Below are positions 1 to 5,324 of a DNA stretch of 10,920 bases, piece after piece. Below the pieces are notes generated by a model that saw only the letters and a program-made list of their open reading frames with translations, ran no database searches and was not told the DNA's origin. Origin of the DNA: Hyphomicrobiales bacterium (GTDB lineage: Bacteria > Pseudomonadota > Alphaproteobacteria > Rhizobiales > Beijerinckiaceae); assembly GCA_027489835.1 (NCBI GenBank), contig JAIXZF010000431.1:1-10920 (forward strand), given 5' to 3'. Each line of letters opens with the position of its first letter. Within the stretch, counting starts at the first letter, position 1. Both the position numbers and the translations under genes were made by a program.

Positions 1-100
1 CCTTTCGGAACCCGCCGTCTGATTTCGCGACTTTGGCCTTCTGGCTACGGAGGCGAGGTGCGTAAGGGGTGCGTTCTGCGCCTTGCAGACGAAAGCTGTG

Positions 101-1468
101 TCAGAAGAGCCTGAGGATCGCCTGGTCGGCCTGGTTGGCCAGCGAGAGCGAGGTGACCGCAAGCTGCTGCCGGGTCTGGAGCGAGGAGAGGGTCGCGCCT
201 TCCTCGTTGATGTCGGCGAGGATCAGCAGGTCCGATCCGTCGGTGAAGTTCTTGACCGCGAACTTGCTGAAGTCCTGTCGCGTCGTCAGCAGCCCGGAAC
301 TCGAGGCGAAGTTCGACTGCATCGTCTGCAGGGTGGTCTTCGCGGCGCGGACCTTCTCGATCACGTTCTTCAGCGCGAGGTCGGACTGAAGGTTGTAGAA
401 CGCGTCGCCCGTGCTGGTTGCGTAATTGTCGGTCGTGAAGCCCAGCGTCGCGGCGTTGATGCGGCTGCCGCGGATCGAGATCGACGTGGTGTCGTCCTCG
501 TTGAAGGCGATGCGCATGAAGTCGCCCTGCAGCAGGTTGACGCCATTGTAGCCTGAGTCCAGCGCGGTGTTGCGGATCTGGGTCAGCACCTCGCGGAAGA
601 AGTTCGCCGAGGCCTTGCGCGGCTCCTGCTCGACCGATCCGCCGAGCATCAGCGTGGTCTGCGTGCCCGATCCGGTGGGGGAGGGGCTGAGGCCGAGCGC
701 GCCGTTGAAGGCGAACATGTCCAGCGTGTTGTTCTGCGTCTGGGTGCCGCCGCCGGCGGTGTTGACCACCATCTGCAGGGCGAAGGTGTCGCCGCTCGCG
801 GCGTCGGCGCCGTTGATCTGGTTCTCGATTACGATGTTGCCGCCGTCGTTGAGATAGGCCGCCATGCGCTGGGCCTGGCTGGCCGGGTTGATCGAGGTGT
901 TGTTGTTGACGTTGTCGAGCAGGTTCTGGACCGTGGTCGTCGCCGTCGTGGTCAGGGTCGTGCCGGTTCCGACGACCGTGACCGTGCCGCCGCTCGAGAC
1001 GCGGACGAGGTTGACGGTGATGGTGTCGCCCACCTGGAAGCGGCTGAGGCTCGAGCCGCCGGCGGCTTCGGCCAGCGTCACGGTCGCATCGGCCGCGCCG
1101 GTCGCCGCGTTGCGGAAGGCGAAGGTGGAGGTGGCGCGGGCGTTGGTGCCCGAGGTGTTCATCGCGGAGCGAAGATTGCCCTCGGCCTGCTCCAGCGTGT
1201 TGCGCAGCGTGGTCAGCGCCTTGTCGGTCTGCTTGAGCACGTTGAGGCCCAGGCCGATGTTCTCGATGATGGAGCCGAGATTGCGGGCCTTGGTCTGGAA
1301 GCTGTCGGCGACGAAGTAGTTGAGGGCGTTGTCGATCGCCGAATTGACCTTCTTGCCGGTGGCAAGGCGGTTGTTGGTCTTTTCGATCTGCTCGGACAGC
1401 GAACCGAGCGAGAACAGGGCATTCTTCATGCCCATGGTCAGAGAAGCACTTTGCATCTTACGCACCAT
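101..1468 (-). CDS. Flagellin, filament subunit
   Basis: This 455-residue protein is the flagellar filament subunit, exported through the flagellar type III apparatus. The N-terminal D0/D1 region (about residues 8-105) has the flagellin signature NRLATGKKVNSAIDN at residues 33-47, and the C terminus ends in LANQADQAILRLF, the usual D0 helix with terminal Phe. The middle (about 110-320) is variable and Ser/Thr-rich, with a threonine cluster near 165-185. No cysteine is seen. The start is uncertain: ATG at 1468 gives MVRKMQSAS, while the in-frame ATG at 1456 (MQSASLTMG) aligns better with related flagellins; neither has a strong Shine-Dalgarno. A 214-bp gap separates it from the upstream flaG-like gene, so it probably has its own promoter. 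A hook-associated flagellin-like protein is an alternative, but the length and both termini favour flagellin. Which of several possible flagellin paralogues it is cannot be told. Confidence 0.93.
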   Translation of the reverse strand: MVRKMQSASLTMGMKNALFSLGSLSEQIEKTNNRLATGKKVNSAIDNALNYFVADSFQTKARNLGSIIENIGLGLNVLKQTDKALTTLRNTLEQAEGNLRSAMNTSGTNARATSTFAFRNAATGAADATVTLAEAAGGSSLSRFQVGDTITVNLVRVSSGGTVTVVGTGTTLTTTATTTVQNLLDNVNNNTSINPASQAQRMAAYLNDGGNIVIENQINGADAASGDTFALQMVVNTAGGGTQTQNNTLDMFAFNGALGLSPSPTGSGTQTTLMLGGSVEQEPRKASANFFREVLTQIRNTALDSGYNGVNLLQGDFMRIAFNEDDTTSISIRGSRINAATLGFTTDNYATSTGDAFYNLQSDLALKNVIEKVRAAKTTLQTMQSNFASSSGLLTTRQDFSKFAVKNFTDGSDLLILADINEEGATLSSLQTRQQLAVTSLSLANQADQAILRLF

Positions 1469-1497
1469 TCTTGGTCGTGACGGCCTATACTGGGCCG

Positions 1498-1512
1498 GCC
1501 AGCCCTTCTGGC
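1498..1512 (-). promoter_or_regulatory. Small hairpin in flagellin leader
   Basis: A perfect 5-bp inverted repeat (GCCAG / CTGGC, 5-nt loop) lies 30 bp upstream of the flagellin start, and would fall in the mRNA leader if transcription starts upstream of it. In Caulobacter the regulator FlbT acts on a flagellin 5' leader; any such role here is inference. Confidence 0.25.
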
Positions 1513-1540
1513 TGACACGAACGATAATGGGGCGTTAGGC

Positions 1541-1555
1541 TTAATGCGGGGTAAA
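1541..1555 (-). promoter_or_regulatory. Candidate CtrA-like site upstream of flagellin
   Basis: Read on the minus strand this is TTTA-N7-TTAA, seven of eight positions of the CtrA consensus TTAA-N7-TTAA, 73 bp upstream of the flagellin start. Chance matches at this level are common, and flagellin genes are usually late genes, so this is a weak candidate. Confidence 0.3.
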
Positions 1556-1682
1556 CGGTAACCAAGAAAATTGCGGGTCCGTTCACCACGTTTCGCGGAA
1601 GTCGCCGTGACGGACTCCATGCGAGGGGAGGGCGCCTGACGTCGGTGGACCCGAGGGATGGAGGGCGCGGCTGCCGGTCCGG

Positions 1683-2075
1683 TCAGGCGCTGGCGTCGTA
1701 GCGCTGCGGCGCGCCGCGTTCGGCGGCGTCCTTCAGACGGCTGAGATATTCGCGCAGCTTCAGCGTCACCTCGTCGGGGAATTGCTGCACGATCTCGCCG
1801 GTTCGCGTGTCGACGGCGCGGGCCACCAGTTCGCGGGTGCGGGGGTCGACCACGTTCCGCGTCTTGATGAAGGTCTTCAGCATCGCTTCGCGCGACTGCT
1901 GCTCCTGCTGCGCCGCATAGGACGGCGCGCGATCCACATATCCAACGGCCCTGACCGCGATCTCCCGCGGCAGTTCGGTCATCACGGCACGAGTGCCGGT
2001 CTCAGTGGGCTCCGCACGGTTCGCAAACGCCTGGTTTGCGGCGGCGGGAGCCGATTTAATCCCGCCGATGTCCAT
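1683..2075 (-). CDS. FlaG-family flagellar protein
   Basis: This 130-residue protein has a disordered N-terminal half and a C-terminal FlaG-like domain at about residues 70-110. The hallmark stretch DTRTGEIVQQFPDE (89-102) corresponds to the family pattern of an Asp/Ser-x-x-Thr-Gly-Glu-(I/V)-(I/V)-x-Gln-(I/F)-Pro turn. In gammaproteobacteria FlaG proteins influence filament length; in alphaproteobacteria the role is less clear. No signal peptide, membrane segment or cysteine is seen. The ATG at 2075 has a GGAG Shine-Dalgarno (2083-2086) seven bases upstream. The gene lies 123 bp downstream of the flgN-like gene and upstream of flagellin on the same strand, which supports a filament-related role. 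It could be co-transcribed with the flgI operon or have its own promoter. Confidence 0.75.
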   Translation of the reverse strand: MDIGGIKSAPAAANQAFANRAEPTETGTRAVMTELPREIAVRAVGYVDRAPSYAAQQEQQSREAMLKTFIKTRNVVDPRTRELVARAVDTRTGEIVQQFPDEVTLKLREYLSRLKDAAERGAPQRYDASA

Positions 2076-2092
2076 TTCGCTGCTCCTGCAAC

Positions 2093-2110
2093 GCCGCGCG
2101 CAAACGCGGC
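2093..2110 (-). promoter_or_regulatory. Leader hairpin next to the flaG ribosome binding site
   Basis: GCCGCG and CGCGGC form a 6-bp perfect stem with a 6-nt loop, ending six bases before the GGAG ribosome binding site of the flaG-like gene. It could affect translation initiation. GC-rich DNA produces such stems by chance. Confidence 0.25.
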
Positions 2111-2147
2111 AGGGTCAGGATGGCGGACAGGCGTAAACTTCCGGTAA

Positions 2148-2163
2148 GATTCATTGGTGAATC
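2148..2163. repeat. Short inverted repeat upstream of flaG
   Basis: GATTCA-TTGG-TGAATC is a perfect 6-bp inverted repeat with a 4-bp spacer, in an AT-richer part of the flaG leader region. No T-run follows on either strand, so a terminator is unlikely; an operator is possible but unproven. Confidence 0.25.
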
Positions 2164-2172
2164 GTTACTGTG

Positions 2173-2189
2173 AGGCTTTCATCAAGCCT
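2173..2189 (-). terminator. Weak hairpin after the flgN-like gene
   Basis: On the minus strand AGGCTT-GATGA-AAGCCT forms a 6-bp stem with a 5-nt loop, starting nine bases past the stop codon of the flgN-like gene. It has no following T-run, so it would at best be an mRNA 3'-end stabiliser or a weak terminator between the flgI operon and flaG. Confidence 0.3.
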
Positions 2190-2198
2190 TAACGTTCA

Positions 2199-2690
2199 TC
2201 ACAACGTCTTGCTTACCATGATCGGTCCGGCGCTCAGCTTCTGCGTGGGCGCGGCCACGGAGCCATAGCCCGTCCTAGCGTAGCCCTGCGGCTGGGCGGT
2301 GCGGCCGGCATCCTTAGCGAGGCCGCGCACGATCGTCTCGGAGACGGCGCGGGCGGTGGCGAGCACGGCCTGGTTCGCATCGAGCAATTCGCCGAAGGCC
2401 TGGTGGGACGCCTTCAGCCGCTCGACGTCGCCGGGCACGAAGCGGGCGAGAGCCACCGCGTTGGCCTTCACGACCTCCAGGCTGCGCATGTACTTGCCCG
2501 AGAGTTCGGTCTTGCGGGGCTCGCGTTCGAGCGCCGGGCCGATCTGGCCCTCGCGCATCAGCTGCGTCTCCTCGCCGATGACGTGGGCGAGGCTGTTCAG
2601 CGTCGCGATGACGGCCTCGACCAGCTCGCGCGCCTCGGCCGGCGTCGTGACGCGCGGCCGGTCGGCGGCCGGGGCGTTCGGATCATGCAT
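2199..2690 (-). CDS. FlgN-like flagellar export chaperone (FlbY-like position)
   Basis: This 163-residue protein is predicted to be mostly helical, with no signal peptide, membrane segment or cysteine. Residues 15-125 contain the long amphipathic helices expected of FlgN-type chaperones, which bind hook-associated proteins (FlgK, FlgL) in the cytosol before export. The motif EETQLMREGQIGPALEREPRK resembles the conserved FlgN stretch in which a hydrophobic helix is followed by a basic turn. Its ATG (2690) overlaps the end of the rod-binding gene by 8 bp, and a GGAG Shine-Dalgarno lies seven bases upstream inside that gene, so the two are probably translationally coupled. In Caulobacter the corresponding place downstream of flgI and flgJ holds flbY, from my recollection of that locus. 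The assignment rests on position, size and helix pattern more than on strong sequence identity. Confidence 0.65.
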   Translation of the reverse strand: MHDPNAPAADRPRVTTPAEARELVEAVIATLNSLAHVIGEETQLMREGQIGPALEREPRKTELSGKYMRSLEVVKANAVALARFVPGDVERLKASHQAFGELLDANQAVLATARAVSETIVRGLAKDAGRTAQPQGYARTGYGSVAAPTQKLSAGPIMVSKTL

Positions 2691-3024
2691 TCGAGCGCTC
2701 CTGCATCTGGAGCATCTGGCGGTAGATGGTGTCGGACATACCGATGCCGCCCGATTTGGCGATGCTCTTGGCGTACTCGTTCACGAGCATGCCGCGGTAG
2801 ACCTGCCCGCCCGTGCCATTCTCGCCCAGGGGGCCTTCGGAGGATTCCTGCGGGAAGACCTGGGACATCATGTTCTCGAGAAACATGGTCTCGAAGTCGT
2901 TCGCGGTCTTCCTGATCTTCTGATCCTGCGGCGACAGGGCCTTGCCCACCGCGCCGAGGGCGCTCGCTGCGGCGCCGAGAGCGAGCTTGGCGGCCGGCAG
3001 CGCCAATGCGGCTGGAATGGTCAT
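2683..3024 (-). CDS. flgJ: Rod-binding protein (FlgJ N-terminal domain / CheL type)
   Basis: This 113-residue protein is the rod-binding (scaffolding) half of FlgJ, which helps assemble the flagellar rod in the periplasm. The domain runs from about residue 35 to 110: KTANDFETMFLENMMSQVF is the typical rod-binding helix, followed by GPLGENGTGGQVYRGMLVNEYAKSIAKSGGIGMSD. The C-terminal muramidase domain of enterobacterial FlgJ is absent, as is normal in alphaproteobacteria, where the gene is also called cheL. The start is chosen at ATG 3024, which overlaps the flgI stop by one base (TGATG); GAGG lies seven bases upstream. A GTG at 3027 is directly adjacent and in frame, but would leave only a 4-base spacer. 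The arrangement implies translational coupling to flgI. Confidence 0.88.
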   Translation of the reverse strand: MTIPAALALPAAKLALGAAASALGAVGKALSPQDQKIRKTANDFETMFLENMMSQVFPQESSEGPLGENGTGGQVYRGMLVNEYAKSIAKSGGIGMSDTIYRQMLQMQERSNA

Positions 3025-4166
3025 CACATCACCTCGATTTCGGCTTGGAGGGCGCCCGCGGCCTTGATGGCCTGCAGGATGGAGATCATGTCGCGCGGGC
3101 CGATCCCCAGCGCGTTGAGGCCGTCGACGAGATCGCGCAGCGAGACGCTTTCCCTGACGATGGCCAGCTTGTTGCCGCCTTCGGTGTCGACCTTGACCGA
3201 GGTGCGCGGCACCACGGCCGTCTGGCCGCCGGAGAGGGGACCCGGCTGCGAGACCTGCGGCTGCTCGGAAATGGTCACCGTCAGGTTGCCCTGCGCGATG
3301 GCCACGGTGGATACGCGAACGTCGCGGCCCATCACGATGATGCCCGAGCGTTCGTCGATGACGATGCGGGCGGTCTGGTCGGGCTCGATGCGGAGCTGCT
3401 CGATCTCGGTCAGGAGCCGGATCATGTTGCCCTGATACTTGGCGGGGATCTGCAGCACGACGGTGGACGGGTCGGTCGGCTCGGCCGTGGCGGCGCCCAT
3501 GAAGTCGTTGATCGCGGCGGCCATCCGGCGCGCAGTGGTGAAGTCCGGGTTGCGCAGCGACAGGCGCAGCGTCTTGAGCTTGCCGAGCGCGAAGTCGATC
3601 TCGCGCTCGACCGAAGCGCCGTTGGCGATGCGGCCCACCGTCGGCACGCCGCGGGTGATCGAGGCGGCGTCGCCGCCGGCCGCGAAGCCGGAAATGGCGA
3701 CCGCGCCCTGGCTGACGGCGTAGACCTCGCCATCGGCGCCGAGCAGGGGCGTGACGAGCAGCGTGCCGCCCTGAAGGGACTTGGCGTCGCCCAGCGACGA
3801 GACGGTGACGTCGACCTTGGTGCCCTGCGTCGCGAAGGCGGGCAGCGTGGCCGTGACGATGACGGCCGCCATGTTCGCGGTGCGCATGTTGGCGCCGCGC
3901 GTGTTGACGCCGAGGCGCTCGAGCATCGCCTGGGCTGACTGGCGGGTGAAGGGCGCGTTGTTGAGCGTGTCGCCCGTGCCGTTAAGGCCGACGACGATGC
4001 CGTAGCCGACGAGCTGGTTCTGGCGCACGCCCTCGACCGAGGCGAGGTCCTTGATGCGCGACATGGCAGCGGCGGGCATCGCAAGGCAGATGCCGGCCAT
4101 GGCCACAGCTGCGGCGGCAATCAGGCGGAACCGGCAGGGGCGCTTCGGGCTGGTCATGAGGCTCAT
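3024..4166 (-). CDS. flgI: Flagellar P-ring protein FlgI
   Basis: This 380-residue protein forms the P ring around the rod in the peptidoglycan layer. A Sec signal peptide occupies about residues 1-34: a basic start (SPKRPCRFR), a hydrophobic core (LIAAAAVAMAGICLAM) and an AxA cleavage site (PAAA). The mature N terminus reads RIKDLASVEGVRQNQLVGYG and continues through VVGLNGTGD, the most conserved part of the FlgI family. The length matches the family. ATG 4166 is used; ATG 4157 is also in frame, and neither has a strong Shine-Dalgarno. It is the first gene of the operon flgI-flgJ-flgN-like and diverges from fliX across 207 bp. A sigma-54-type promoter at 4206-4221 would start the transcript about 29 bases before the ATG, in line with its class III status in Caulobacter. 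Confidence 0.97.
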   Translation of the reverse strand: MSLMTSPKRPCRFRLIAAAAVAMAGICLAMPAAAMSRIKDLASVEGVRQNQLVGYGIVVGLNGTGDTLNNAPFTRQSAQAMLERLGVNTRGANMRTANMAAVIVTATLPAFATQGTKVDVTVSSLGDAKSLQGGTLLVTPLLGADGEVYAVSQGAVAISGFAAGGDAASITRGVPTVGRIANGASVEREIDFALGKLKTLRLSLRNPDFTTARRMAAAINDFMGAATAEPTDPSTVVLQIPAKYQGNMIRLLTEIEQLRIEPDQTARIVIDERSGIIVMGRDVRVSTVAIAQGNLTVTISEQPQVSQPGPLSGGQTAVVPRTSVKVDTEGGNKLAIVRESVSLRDLVDGLNALGIGPRDMISILQAIKAAGALQAEIEVM

Positions 4167-4205
4167 CTGCGACCGGGTGCGTTCGAGGATATCCGCACAT
4201 GCATC

Positions 4206-4221
4206 TGCGAAGGTCGTGCCA
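4206..4221 (-). promoter_or_regulatory. Sigma-54 (-24/-12) promoter for flgI
   Basis: On the minus strand the sequence is TGGCAC-GACCT-TCGCA. The sigma-54 consensus is TGGCAC-N5-TTGCA/T, so only the second base of the -12 box differs, and the invariant GG and GC have the correct 10-bp separation. The predicted start near 4195 leaves a leader of about 29 bases before flgI. The shared FlbD-like element lies about 105 bp upstream. Confidence 0.75.
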
Positions 4222-4314
4222 ACAGGAACTGAAGCATTTTATCGAACGGCATCAGAGGTTTGACAGGCCTGTGCCAGATGATGCCGGCTGTCGCGGGCGG
4301 TCATTCCTGCCGGA

Positions 4315-4334
4315 TGCGGCAGGTTTTGCCGGGC
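4315..4334. promoter_or_regulatory. FlbD/ftr-like enhancer element between flgI and fliX
   Basis: The element contains the inverted repeat CGGCA-GGTTT-TGCCG (4317-4331) and matches the element at 9884-9903 at 19 of 20 positions. A further TGCCG half-site at 4308-4312 makes an overlapping perfect repeat, CCTGCCG-GATG-CGGCAGG (4306-4323). The placement, about 105 bp upstream of the sigma-54 -24 box and next to a CtrA-type site, is that of the ftr enhancers bound by the NtrC-like activator FlbD in Caulobacter. Binding by FlbD is inferred. Confidence 0.65.
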
Positions 4335-4335
4335 C

Positions 4336-4354
4336 GCAACGCATCGTTAACCAT
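4336..4354 (+). promoter_or_regulatory. CtrA-type site upstream of fliX
   Basis: TTAACCAT at 4347-4354 is a strong CtrA half-site. Seven bases upstream stands GCAA, a degenerate first half of TTAA-N7-TTAA. The site shares the 10-mer CGTTAACCAT, and the AAC of the first half at the same spacing, with the fliL site. It lies 19 bp before the fliX ATG, so the leader must be short or transcription starts within the site's downstream edge. Confidence 0.55.
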
Positions 4355-4373
4355 ATTGGCGGAAAGGTAGCGC

Positions 4374-4781
4374 ATGTTCCCCATCGACCCCCGCAGCGCC
4401 ATCCAACGCACGACGACGACGGCCGCCCGGGCCGCGCGCGGCGGCGCGAGCTTCTCGCTAGGCGGCTCCGCCGCGCCGGACCAGGCCCGCATGGGCGGGA
4501 TCATGGCGGCCGCGCCGATGGACGCGCTGGTGGCGCTCCAGGCGAACGAGGACGCCACCGAGCGCAAGAAGCGGCAGGTGAAGCGCGGGCACGATCTTCT
4601 CGACGGGCTCGACCGGCTCAAGGCCGCGCTGCTCGGCGGCATGGTCCCCCATGGCCAGCTCGCCCAGCTTAAGGGCCAGCTCGAGGCCACCCGCGACATG
4701 ACCGACGACCCCCGGCTCGAGGAGGTCATCGGCCATATCGAGCTCAGGGTTGCGGTGGAACTCGCGAAGCTCGGCCGCTGA
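4374..4781 (+). CDS. fliX: Flagellar assembly regulator FliX
   Basis: FliX is a cytosolic regulator which in Caulobacter binds the sigma-54 activator FlbD and links completion of the early basal body to expression of late (class III/IV) flagellar genes. This protein has 135 residues, close to the family norm. The N terminus (1-45) is low-complexity and Arg/Ala-rich. The conserved part is C-terminal: a helix rich in Lys/Arg (ATERKKRQVKRGHDLLDGL), the turn LLGGMVPHGQL, and the typical ending DDPRLEEVIGHIELRVAVELAKL. A GGAAAGG Shine-Dalgarno (4361-4367) lies six bases before the ATG. It is divergent from flgI, as in Caulobacter, with a CtrA-type site in front. Its stop and that of the next, convergent gene are six bases apart. 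Confidence 0.9.
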   Translation: MFPIDPRSAIQRTTTTAARAARGGASFSLGGSAAPDQARMGGIMAAAPMDALVALQANEDATERKKRQVKRGHDLLDGLDRLKAALLGGMVPHGQLAQLKGQLEATRDMTDDPRLEEVIGHIELRVAVELAKLGR

Positions 4782-4797
4782 GGCCCGCTAGCGCCTC
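4780..4797. terminator. Possible bidirectional hairpin between convergent genes
   Basis: GAGGC and GCCTC form a 5-bp stem with an 8-nt loop spanning the stop codons of fliX and the convergent small gene. There is no T-run on either side, so it is only a weak candidate for ending both transcripts. Confidence 0.3.
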
Positions 4798-5144
4798 GCC
4801 AACTCCCTGGCCGACGCGGCCTCTTCGGGACCCTCAAGCAGCCTCAGCAGCGTCGCATAGCGCTCCAGCGCGGCGCCGAAATTCGCTTCGCGGCACGTCG
4901 CGAGCGTGTCTGCCAATTCGTCCGTGATGGCTCTGTCGACGTCGACGACGTAGTCGCCCATCTGCACCCGCTGTTCGAGCACCGAGCGCAGATAGCGGTC
5001 CCAGATGCTGCAGGTGGTCGCTTGGGCGGCCGGCTGGGCCTCGGCCCTTGCGAGGGGAGGGGCCGAGAACGCTGCGAGCGCCAGCGCGCCGGCAGCGAGG
5101 AGGCGGGCACGAAACGCGCCCTTGGTGATCGAGGTCCGTGGCAT
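4788..5144 (-). CDS. Small exported protein with conserved cysteine pair (paralogue A)
   Basis: I do not recognise a named family for this 118-residue protein. It has a probable Sec signal peptide: basic N terminus (MPRTSITKGAFRAR), hydrophobic stretch (LLAAGALALAAF) and cleavage after ALARA (about residue 34). The mature part is predicted helical with the pattern C45-x2-W48-D49-x2-LR-x3-EQR, then DR-x-I-x-DE (70-76), C84, and ALERYATLLRLL (92-103). The two cysteines could form a periplasmic disulfide. The same pattern recurs, ungapped, in the 117-residue protein at 6234-6587. It is convergent with fliX and divergent from the aldolase-like gene at 5325. Its position inside a flagellar cluster suggests an envelope role tied to the flagellum, but that is inference only. 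ATG 5144 has only a weak ribosome binding site. Confidence 0.75.
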   Translation of the reverse strand: MPRTSITKGAFRARLLAAGALALAAFSAPPLARAEAQPAAQATTCSIWDRYLRSVLEQRVQMGDYVVDVDRAITDELADTLATCREANFGAALERYATLLRLLEGPEEAASARELARR

Positions 5145-5240
5145 CGCAATGACCCGTCGAAGCTAGGGCCCGGCACGGCACCGGGGCCGCCGCGAATCTG
5201 GAAGGCGCACGTCAATCCATCGTCAGGCCACCGTCAGCCT

Positions 5241-5302
5241 GCGCAATGGCGGCATCCGGCGACGGCATTGCGCGCGGCCCCCCGCAGGGCCAAGCTCTGC
5301 GG
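5241..5302 (+). promoter_or_regulatory. Overlapping inverted repeats in leader of the aldolase-like gene
   Basis: Three inverted repeats lie in tandem before the gene at 5325. GCGCAATG/CATTGCGC has 8-bp arms and a 17-bp spacer (5241-5273). GGCCC/GGGCC is a 5-bp stem (5276-5291). CCGCAG/CTGCGG is a 6-bp stem (5282-5302). The last two overlap and cannot form together. They end ten bases before the ribosome binding site. The first may be an operator or a leader stem. Confidence 0.35.
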
Positions 5303-5324
5303 CAACGGGTTTGGGGGATTCCTG

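Noticed and set aside
75..89. Hairpin TCTGC-GCCTT-GCAGA after the flagellin stop as a terminator
   Set aside because: Only 5 bp of stem and no T-run on the minus strand; not enough to call a terminator.
1438..1620. 60-codon minus-strand frame overlapping the flagellin start
   Set aside because: It covers the flagellin upstream region and start, has no recognisable protein features, and would interrupt the expected promoter.
2178..2192. TTCA-N7-TTAA as a CtrA site for flaG
   Set aside because: One mismatch, more than 100 bp from the flaG start, and overlapping the hairpin after the flgN-like gene; too weak to list.
3006..3938. Long plus-strand frame (310 codons) opposite flgI
   Set aside because: Antisense shadow of a GC-rich gene: Arg/Gly/Asp-rich with no fold pattern, while flgI on the other strand is unmistakable.
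4261..4276. Second TGGCAC on the minus strand upstream of flgI
   Set aside because: The -12 region reads TGTC instead of TTGC, so the invariant GC is missing. The site overlaps the palindrome ACAGGCCTGT, which was not developed further.
5022..5324. 101-codon N-terminal extension of the aldolase-like gene
   Set aside because: It overlaps the opposite-strand paralogue A, is low-complexity, and the family alignment and ribosome binding site both point to ATG 5325.
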